NCBI GenBank assembly: GCA_035295985.1
Contig: DATHBT010000238.1
Coordinates: 1 to 20,314 of the forward strand
Length of the DNA: 20,314 nucleotides
Direction of reading: 5' to 3'
DNA from: JAIVGV01 sp035295985
GTDB lineage: Bacteria; Acidobacteriota; Blastocatellia; Pyrinomonadales; Pyrinomonadaceae
Shown: in pieces, positions 13,896-20,314 of the stretch
Numbering within the stretch: the stretch's first letter is position 1
Layout: every line of letters begins with the position of its first letter
The notes under the pieces: generated by a model
The model's database searches: none
Told to the model about the DNA's origin: nothing
Seen by the model: only the letters and a program-made list of their open reading frames with translations
Position numbers and translations under genes: made by a program

Positions 13896-16800
13896 ATGCC
13901 CTCGCCTGGTAAAAAGCGTTCGGATCGGAAGGGCGGGCACGCACGCGCGCGTGCGTGCCTGCTCGCCGCCCTCTGCCTGCTCGCGCCGGCGCTTCGGCCC
14001 CCCGGCTATGCGCTCGCGCAGTCTGCGACGGCAACGCTCGGCGGGTCGCTGACGGACGAGGCCGGTGCCGTAGTCCCGGCCGTCCAGATCACAGTCCTCA
14101 ACCTCGGCACGGCGCTCCAACGCCACGCGCAGACCGACGCCTCGGGCTACTTCACGATCCCGCTCCTCCCGCCCGGCCGCTACGCGCTGACGGCACGCCG
14201 CGAAGGCTTCGCGACCATCGAGGTCAGGAACGTCGCCCTCCATGTGAACGATCAGAAGGTGCTCAGGATCAAGCTCAGGGTAGGTGAGGTGGGCGAGGTC
14301 GTACACGTCACCGAAGACCTGCTCGGCGCGCAGGCCGCGGGCGCGACCGGAACTGTGGTTGACCGCGGCCTGATCGCGGGCCTCCCGCTCAACGGCCGCA
14401 GCTTCCAGTCGCTCTTCGAGCTCGCGCCGGGGACTGTGCTGACGAGGGCGAGCTTCAACGAGCAGGGCCAGTTCTCCGTCAACGGCCAGCGCGCCAACGC
14501 CAACTACTTCACGGTGGACGGCGTCTCGGCGAACGTCGGCGTCTCGGCCGGGGCCGCGCCGGGGCAGGCCGCTGGCGGCTCGCTCCCCGCGCTCACCGTC
14601 CTCGGCGGCACGAACAACTTAGTCTCCGCCGACGCGCTCGAAGAGTTCCGCGTGCAGACCTCGTCCTACGCGCCGGAGTTCGGGCGCACGCCCGGCGCGC
14701 AGGTCTCGCTCGTCACCCGCTCCGGGACGAACCAGTTGCGCGGCACGCTCTTCGAGTACTTCCGCCACGACGCGCTCGACGCCAACGACTTTTTCGCCAA
14801 CAGCCGCCGCCTCGGCAAAAGCCGCCTCCGCCAGCACGACTTCGGCGGCACGCTCGGCGGGCCGCTCGCGCGCGACCGCGCCTTCTTCTTCGCCGCCTAC
14901 GAGGGGCTGCGACTGCGCCAGCCGCAGGTGGCGATCACCGAAGTCCCGTCGCTCGCGGCGAGGCGCGACGCGCCGGCGTCGCTCCGGCCTTACCTGGACG
15001 CCTTCCCCGCCCCCCGCGGGCGCGACCTCGGCAACGGCTTCGCGGAGTTCTCCGCCGGCTACTCCGACCCTTCGCGCCTCGACGCCGCGAGTCTTCGGGT
15101 TGACGTGTCGCCCGGCCCGAACCTCACGCTGTTTGCGCGCTATAACCACTCGCCGTCCGAGACCGTCCAGCGCGGCGGCGTCGTCATCCCCGGCTTCGGC
15201 CGGCAGAGCCTGAACACGCTCAACCGCACGCGCCTCGAAACCCGCACGCTGACGGCCGCGGCCGTCGCCGCCCTCACGCCCAACGTGACGAACGATCTGC
15301 GCTTCAACTGGAGCCGCGCCCTCGGCGAGACCTCGCTCTCGATGGACGACTTCGGCGGCGCGACGCCCCTCCCCGATTCCGCCCTCCTGCCGGGCGGCGC
15401 GAGCTTCCGGCTCGTCCTTCGCGGCGGACTCGACTCCAACTACGGGCGGGGGCTGATCGCGCGAAACACGCAGCAGCAGTTCAACGTCGTCGAGACGCTG
15501 TCGGTCGTGCGCGGCGCGAGCCACCTCAAGTTCGGCGCGGATTTTCGTCTCCTCCTGCCTACCTACGGCCCGCCGCGTCACACGCAGACCGCCATCTTCG
15601 GCGAAGGACAGACGAACGGCTCCGCGGCGGCCGTCTCAGGCCGGGCCGCGCAGGTTCAGGTCGGCGCGGAGACCGGGCCGCGCGAGCCGGTCTTTAAGAA
15701 CTTCTCCGCGTTCGCACAGAACACCTGGCGCGTCTCGCCGCGCCTGACCTTCACCTACGGGCTGAGGTGGGAGCTTAACCCGCCGCCGCGCGAGAGGCGC
15801 GGCAACGATCCCTTCATTGTCGAGGGGCTGCGCTTCATTGAGGACGGGGACATCGTCAACTTTAACTTCGGCTCCATCATCAACCGGCCACAGCTTCCGC
15901 TCGCCCCGCGCGGCACGCCGCTCTGGAAGACCACCTACAACAACTTCGCGCCGCGCGCGGGCTTCGCCTACCAACTGCCGAGGACTGACGGCACGGTGCT
16001 GCGCGGCGGCGTCGGCATCTTCTACGATCTCGGCAACGGCCCGGCCGGACTCGCCTTCGGCAGCGCCTTCCCCTACCGCCGCGAGAAGGTTCTCTCGAAC
16101 GTCCCCTTCCCGCTCGACCCCGAGCAGGCCGCGCCGCCGCCCCTCAACCTCGATCCCCCCTACGGCACGTTCTACGCCTTCGACCCGCGTCTTAAACTGC
16201 CTTACTCGGCGCAGTGGAACTTAGGGGTCGAGCACCCGCTCGGCTCGCGCCAACTCGTCTCGGTCGCGTACGTGGCGGCGCTGGGCCGCCGTCTGCTGCG
16301 CGAGACGGGGCTGCTCGCGCCCGATCCGAAGTTCACACTGATCAGGGTCGTCACCAACACCTCCGGCTCCGACTACCACGCCATGCAGGCCCACTACCAG
16401 CGCCGCCTCGCCGCGGGGCTACAGGCCCAAGCCTACTACGCCTGGTCGCACTCGATTGACGACGACTCGGACGACTCCTCCGCCCTCCTCTTCCGCGGCC
16501 TGGACACGAGGCAGGAGCGCGGCTCGTCGAACTTCGACGTGCGCCACTCCCTCACCGCCGCCGTCACTTACGAACTCCCCGCGGCCCCGTCGAAGAGTCC
16601 GCTCGCCCGCGCGCTGCTCGGCGGCTGGTCGGTTGACGCCTTCCTCCGCGCGCGCTCGGCCACGCCCTTCAACGTGCTCGCGCGCACGGGCCTCGTCATC
16701 GGCGATCTGGTGGAGGTGCGTCGGCCCGACCTCGCCGGCGGCGTGCCGGTTTATATCGACGACCCCTCCGCGCCCGGCGGTCGCCGCCTCAACCCCGCGG

Positions 16801-17126
16801 CCTTCGCCGCCGCGCCCGGCCGACAAGGGACTCTGGGGAGGAACTCGCTGCGCGGCTTCGGCTTCTCGCAGGTTGACCTGGCCGTCCGCCGCCGCTTCGC
16901 GCTCTCGGAGCGCGCCGGGCTGCAACTGCGCGCCGAGTTCTTCAACGCGCTCAACCGCCCGAACTTCGGCGACCCGGTCAACGAGCTTGGCAGTCGCCTG
17001 TTCGGCGAGCCGATCCAGACGCTCGGCCGCAGCCTGGGTACGGGCGGCGTCAACGGCGGCTTAAGTCCGCTCTACCAGATCGGCGGCCCGCGCTCGATCC
17101 AGTTGGCACTGAGGTTGGATTTTTAG
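13896..17126 (+). CDS. Oar-like TonB-dependent outer-membrane receptor
   Basis: 1076 aa from the ATG at 13896. The frame is open further upstream, but that part runs inside the preceding gene in another frame. A basic n-region and a hydrophobic core lead to likely cleavage after A41 (GYALA-Q). Residues 45-130 form a carboxypeptidase-regulatory (CarboxypepD_reg) domain (TLGGSLTDEAGAVVPAVQIT, FTIPLLPPGRYALTARREGF). The plug follows (about 140-290: DRGLIAGLPLNGRSFQSLFE, FSVNGQRANANYFTVDGV, EEFRVQTSSYAPEFGR), then the barrel (GTLGGPL, FFFAAYEGLR), ending in LRLDF. No STN signalling domain is present at the N-terminus. In Acidobacteriota such receptors are numerous, and their substrates (polymers or peptides) are mostly unknown. 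It sits in the middle of the four-gene operon behind the sigma fusion. Confidence 0.94.
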   Translation: MPSPGKKRSDRKGGHARARACLLAALCLLAPALRPPGYALAQSATATLGGSLTDEAGAVVPAVQITVLNLGTALQRHAQTDASGYFTIPLLPPGRYALTARREGFATIEVRNVALHVNDQKVLRIKLRVGEVGEVVHVTEDLLGAQAAGATGTVVDRGLIAGLPLNGRSFQSLFELAPGTVLTRASFNEQGQFSVNGQRANANYFTVDGVSANVGVSAGAAPGQAAGGSLPALTVLGGTNNLVSADALEEFRVQTSSYAPEFGRTPGAQVSLVTRSGTNQLRGTLFEYFRHDALDANDFFANSRRLGKSRLRQHDFGGTLGGPLARDRAFFFAAYEGLRLRQPQVAITEVPSLAARRDAPASLRPYLDAFPAPRGRDLGNGFAEFSAGYSDPSRLDAASLRVDVSPGPNLTLFARYNHSPSETVQRGGVVIPGFGRQSLNTLNRTRLETRTLTAAAVAALTPNVTNDLRFNWSRALGETSLSMDDFGGATPLPDSALLPGGASFRLVLRGGLDSNYGRGLIARNTQQQFNVVETLSVVRGASHLKFGADFRLLLPTYGPPRHTQTAIFGEGQTNGSAAAVSGRAAQVQVGAETGPREPVFKNFSAFAQNTWRVSPRLTFTYGLRWELNPPPRERRGNDPFIVEGLRFIEDGDIVNFNFGSIINRPQLPLAPRGTPLWKTTYNNFAPRAGFAYQLPRTDGTVLRGGVGIFYDLGNGPAGLAFGSAFPYRREKVLSNVPFPLDPEQAAPPPLNLDPPYGTFYAFDPRLKLPYSAQWNLGVEHPLGSRQLVSVAYVAALGRRLLRETGLLAPDPKFTLIRVVTNTSGSDYHAMQAHYQRRLAAGLQAQAYYAWSHSIDDDSDDSSALLFRGLDTRQERGSSNFDVRHSLTAAVTYELPAAPSKSPLARALLGGWSVDAFLRARSATPFNVLARTGLVIGDLVEVRRPDLAGGVPVYIDDPSAPGGRRLNPAAFAAAPGRQGTLGRNSLRGFGFSQVDLAVRRRFALSERAGLQLRAEFFNALNRPNFGDPVNELGSRLFGEPIQTLGRSLGTGGVNGGLSPLYQIGGPRSIQLALRLDF

Positions 17127-17148
17127 AACCACGATCTCGATCAATGAT

Positions 17149-17154
17149 GGGGAG
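17149..17154 (+). promoter_or_regulatory. Shine-Dalgarno deciding the start of the propeller gene
   Basis: GGGGAG, 7 nt before the ATG at 17162. The two earlier ATGs at 17144 and 17147 overlap or precede this site and lack one of their own. Confidence 0.6.
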
Positions 17155-17161
17155 TACGGAG

Positions 17162-20100
17162 ATGTTCAAAGAGACTACGAACCGCGCACCGGCCGTCGCC
17201 TCGCGCAAGACCATGTTTAGACTCGGCCGCAACCTCGCCGCGCTGTCGTCGGCCGCCTGCCTCGCCGCGACCCTGCTCTGGCACGCGGCGGGCACGCGCG
17301 CCGAAGGCCCGCCCCGCGTCACGGCTTCTCACGCCGCCGCCGCCCCGGCCGCCCCGGCCGCGCAGCTCCCGCGTGGCAAGATCGCTTTCGTGCGCGGCAC
17401 GCACCCGCACCTCAAGTCGGACATCTACGCGGTGGACGCCGACGGCACCTCGGCGGCGGTGAGGCTGACGAACTCGGATTCGTTAAACGTCGAGCCGGCG
17501 TGGTCGCCCGACAACTCCAAGATCGCCTTCGCCTCAGCGCGCGACGGCAACTTAGAAATCTACGTGATGAACGCCGACGGGAGCGGCCAGACGAACCTCA
17601 CCAGAAGCGCCGCGACCGAGACCTCTCCCGCGTGGTCGCCCGACGGCGCGCGCATAGCCTTCGTCGCCTTCGTCGAGGGGCGCGGCTACCAGATTCACGT
17701 TATGGACGCCGACGGGGGCAACCGCCGCAACCTCTCCGGCGACAGGGGCGGCGAGCGCGAGCCTGCGTGGTCGCCCGACGGGACGCGGATCGCGTTCAGC
17801 CGTGACAGCGGCATCCACATCATGAACGCGGACGGGAGCGGCCTGCGGCGACTCACGGACGGGTTCGCCCCCGCGTGGTCGCCCGACGGCACGCGCATCG
17901 CCTTTGTCTCGCGCGGCTGGCCGAGCACGGGCGGGCAGACGATCAGGGTCGTCAACCCGGACGGCACGGGCGAGCGCGTCGTCGCCGTCCCGCCCAACCA
18001 GACGACGGGGCCGACCTGGTCGCCCGACGGCTCGGAGGTCGCCTACGACGCCGCCGACTACGCCTTCTTCCGCATCGAGGTGGACGGCTGCCGCGAGGTG
18101 CGGCAGATCGCCGGCACCACGAAGTTTGATCGGCAGCCCGCGTGGCAGTGGCCCCCGGCCCTACCCGCGCCTGCGCCCGCGCCGACGCCCTGCCCCGCCA
18201 GCTCGCCCACGCCGACGCCCCCGCCGCGCGCCACAGACCGCGTGCTCTTCACGAGCCTGCGCGACGGCAACCACGAAATCTACGTGATGAACGGCGACGG
18301 CACGGGGCAGACGAACCTGACGAACAACCCCGCGCAGGACGCCACGCCCGTCTGGTCGCCCGACGGCACGCGCATCGCCTTCGCGAGCAACCGCACTACG
18401 CCGTCTAACCCGCACGGCGCTTCCAACATCTTCGTTATGAACGCCGACGGGAGCGGCGTCCGGCAGGTGACGGACAACGGCCGCGTGGGCTTCATCCCCT
18501 CCATCGTCTATGATCCGGCCTGGTCGCCCGACGGCACGAAGCTGGTCTTCGTCAGCAGCTTCATGGGCGAGATGTCGCACCTCGCCGTCATCAACGTGGA
18601 CGACGGCGTTGGGACGGGGGTCTTCATCAGCACCACCCAAGCCGCCGACCCAGCCTGGTCGCCCGACGGCACGCGCATCGCCTTCGTCGGCGCCGGGGGC
18701 GTCTCCAACCCGGAAGACTTGGTGATCGGGGCGCGGCACCTCTTCGTCGTGAACGCCGACGGCAGCGGCAAGACTAAGGTGGCCGACATGGTATCGCCCT
18801 TCGACTCTTTCGGGTTCCCGCCGCCGTCGAGCGGCCCCGCGTGGTCGCCCGACGGCAAGCGCCTGGCCTTTGTCAGCAACCGCGACGGCAACGATGAGAT
18901 TTACGTGGTCGGCGCGAGCGGCGGCAACCTGACGCGCCTGACCTCTCACCCCGCGCAAGACCTGATGCCCGCGTGGCTCCCGGACGGCTCCGGCATCGCC
19001 TTCACCAGCTACCGCGACGCCCAGCAGCGCGACATCTACGTGATGAGCGCCGACGGCGGAGCGCCCGCGCGCCTGACCACGCACCCGGCGGACGACTACG
19101 ACGCGGACTGGCGCGGCGCGCAGCCCGTCGCCCCGCCGGCCGCCGAGAGCACCATCCAGCCGAGTCAGGCTTCCTTCCGCATCCGCGAGGCCGGCCCCTA
19201 CGGCGACACCATCACCATCACACGCCTCGGCGATCTTTCCCGCGAGGCGACCGTCGAATTCACCACCCTCGCTCGCGAGGCGGAGATCAACTTCCCCGCC
19301 GGCCAGGCCTCGGAACGCTCCGACTACGTGCGCGCCTACGGCACCCTGTACTTCGCCCCCGGCGAGGCCAGCCAGACCATTAACATAACGGTCATAGACG
19401 ACGCGCTGGTGGAAGGCGATGAGTTTTTCCTCCTGGCGCTGAGCAACCCTACCGGGGCCGCGCTCGGAGCGCGGGCCGTCTCCGTTGTCGTCATCACCGA
19501 CAACGACAGCGACCCGTCGGCGCAGAACCCGATAGACACGCCGCACTTCATGGTGCGGATGCACTACCTCGACTTCCTCGGCCGCGAGCCGGAGCCGACG
19601 GGGCTGCAAGCCTGGGTGGACGTGCTGAATCGGTGCCCGAACCCCTTCAACATCGCGGCCGACAACCCCTCGGCCGCCTGCGACCGCATCCTCGTCTCCT
19701 CCTCCTTCTTCCGCTCGCCGGAGTTCGGGTCGGGCGGCTACTTCATCTACCTGCTCTACCGCGTGGGCCTCGGCCGCAGCCCGACCTACGCCGAGTTCGT
19801 GCGCGATCTGAAAGCGCTCGCGGCGATGCCGGACAACGGGATCGTGCCGAAGAAGCTCTCGTTCGCGATGGGGTTCGCCGAGCGCGAGGAGTTCAAGGAG
19901 CTTTACCGCGACCGCACGACGCCCGAAGCGTTCGTTGACAGGCTGCTCCAGAACTCCGGCCTGACGCTCGGCGGCGAGGTGACGCGCGACTCGCTCGTCG
20001 AAGACCTGCGGGCCGGCAGGAAGTCGCGCGCGCAGGTGCTGCTCGTGTTGGTCGAGCACCCGGAGACACGGGCCAAGGAGTTCAACGGCGCGTTCGTGAC

Positions 20101-20254
20101 CATGCAGTACTTCGGCTACCTCAAGCGCGACCCGGAGGAGGCGGGGTACAACGCCTGGCTGCGATACCTGAACGCCAACCCTTCGGACTTCCGCACGATG
20201 ATCCACGGCTTCCTCAATTCCGTGGAGTACCGCTCCCGCTTCGGGCGGCCGTAG
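17162..20254 (+). CDS. Twin beta-propeller (TolB/PD40) protein with Calx-beta and DUF4214 domains
   Basis: 1030 aa from the ATG at 17162. It is exported: hydrophobic core at about 26-41 (ALSSAACLAATLLWHAA), preceded by a long basic n-region. Two six-bladed propellers are visible (about 70-325 and 359-651), built of AWSPDGTRIAF...IYVMNADGSG...LT blades. They are joined by a Pro-rich linker (about 328-357). Ten WSPDG-type motifs are present, the last as WLPDG. A Calx-beta domain (about 663-784: ITITRLGD, APGEASQTINITVIDDALVEGDEFF) follows. It ends in a DUF4214 region (about 790-1030) with YLDFLGREPEPTGLQAW, LYRVGLGRSPTYAEF and YFGYLKRDPEEAGYNAW units. Last gene of the operon, starting 35 nt after the receptor stop. 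DUF4214 and Calx-beta occur in large surface or extracellular proteins. A carbohydrate or matrix-binding surface role is inferred. No lipobox or sorting tail is seen. Confidence 0.92.
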   Translation: MFKETTNRAPAVASRKTMFRLGRNLAALSSAACLAATLLWHAAGTRAEGPPRVTASHAAAAPAAPAAQLPRGKIAFVRGTHPHLKSDIYAVDADGTSAAVRLTNSDSLNVEPAWSPDNSKIAFASARDGNLEIYVMNADGSGQTNLTRSAATETSPAWSPDGARIAFVAFVEGRGYQIHVMDADGGNRRNLSGDRGGEREPAWSPDGTRIAFSRDSGIHIMNADGSGLRRLTDGFAPAWSPDGTRIAFVSRGWPSTGGQTIRVVNPDGTGERVVAVPPNQTTGPTWSPDGSEVAYDAADYAFFRIEVDGCREVRQIAGTTKFDRQPAWQWPPALPAPAPAPTPCPASSPTPTPPPRATDRVLFTSLRDGNHEIYVMNGDGTGQTNLTNNPAQDATPVWSPDGTRIAFASNRTTPSNPHGASNIFVMNADGSGVRQVTDNGRVGFIPSIVYDPAWSPDGTKLVFVSSFMGEMSHLAVINVDDGVGTGVFISTTQAADPAWSPDGTRIAFVGAGGVSNPEDLVIGARHLFVVNADGSGKTKVADMVSPFDSFGFPPPSSGPAWSPDGKRLAFVSNRDGNDEIYVVGASGGNLTRLTSHPAQDLMPAWLPDGSGIAFTSYRDAQQRDIYVMSADGGAPARLTTHPADDYDADWRGAQPVAPPAAESTIQPSQASFRIREAGPYGDTITITRLGDLSREATVEFTTLAREAEINFPAGQASERSDYVRAYGTLYFAPGEASQTINITVIDDALVEGDEFFLLALSNPTGAALGARAVSVVVITDNDSDPSAQNPIDTPHFMVRMHYLDFLGREPEPTGLQAWVDVLNRCPNPFNIAADNPSAACDRILVSSSFFRSPEFGSGGYFIYLLYRVGLGRSPTYAEFVRDLKALAAMPDNGIVPKKLSFAMGFAEREEFKELYRDRTTPEAFVDRLLQNSGLTLGGEVTRDSLVEDLRAGRKSRAQVLLVLVEHPETRAKEFNGAFVTMQYFGYLKRDPEEAGYNAWLRYLNANPSDFRTMIHGFLNSVEYRSRFGRP

Positions 20255-20290
20255 CGGCGGCCCAACCGGCGGCAGCGCGCACGTTAAACT

Positions 20291-20312
20291 TGAGTGCGCC
20301 GTGCGGCACTCA
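20291..20312 (+). terminator. Possible terminator hairpin after the operon (window edge)
   Basis: TGAGTGC (20291-20297) pairs with GCACTCA (20306-20312) around an 8-nt loop, 36 nt past the last stop. The sequence ends two bases later, so a following T-run cannot be judged. Confidence 0.35.
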
Positions 20313-20314
20313 CC

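Noticed and set aside
17104..17118. Second sigma-54-like site (TGGCAC-N5-TTGG) before the propeller gene
   Set aside because: The nearly invariant -12 GC is GG here, and the bases encode the conserved C-terminal strand of the receptor.
17498..18990. Regularly spaced identical 12-mers that could suggest a CRISPR or tandem array
   Set aside because: They encode the WSPD blade motif in frame, with spacing set by propeller blades of variable length; no array structure.
18161..20206. 681-aa minus-strand open frame
   Set aside because: Antisense to the propeller/Calx-beta/DUF4214 gene. Its repeats (AVGRPRG and VGVHHV-like) are just the reverse reading of the blade repeats.

Overview
The window is a high-GC bacterial chromosome segment with sparse, long genes. 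Several features point to Acidobacteriota, most likely a Blastocatellia-type lineage: an Oar-like TonB-dependent receptor with an N-terminal carboxypeptidase-regulatory domain, a beta-propeller/Calx-beta/DUF4214 surface protein, many secreted proteins of unknown function, and interspersed palindromes of the CACAGAGG type. This assignment is inferred from family content, not from a marker-gene comparison.

Left part (1-5177, all minus strand): the 5' 787 codons of topA (DNA topoisomerase I with four C-terminal zinc ribbons, the last cut by the window edge), a PPK2-family polyphosphate kinase and a secreted TPR protein. A 98-bp palindromic repeat lies between topA and ppk2. A 14-bp GC-rich hairpin lies between the TPR gene and ppk2.

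Middle (5178-9212): a self-contained small unit with a near-consensus sigma-54 promoter, an upstream dyad, an orphan 77-aa protein and a strong intrinsic terminator. Then comes a Baeyer-Villiger-type flavin monooxygenase on the plus strand. Two minus-strand membrane proteins follow, a NiCoT/NicO-like metal permease with a histidine-rich loop and a DUF1440-like protein, separated by a second long inverted repeat.

Right part (9213-20254, all plus strand): this is the most interesting block. It opens with a roughly 1019-aa single polypeptide. In order it carries an ECF sigma factor, a zinc-binding anti-sigma motif (C-x24-H-x3-C-x2-C), one transmembrane helix and a roughly 520-aa presumed periplasmic part. 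It is followed after 161 bp by four tightly spaced genes: a secreted Sm-like/SH3-like small protein with a Cys-rich tail, an outer-membrane beta-barrel protein, an Oar-like TonB-dependent receptor, and a 1030-aa protein with two six-bladed TolB-like propellers, a Calx-beta domain and a DUF4214 region. The layout resembles cell-surface signalling loci (sigma, anti-sigma, outer-membrane receptor) with the two regulators merged into one membrane-tethered protein. The regulatory link to the four downstream genes is inferred from position only.

No rRNA, tRNA, CRISPR array, transposase or integrase was recognised.
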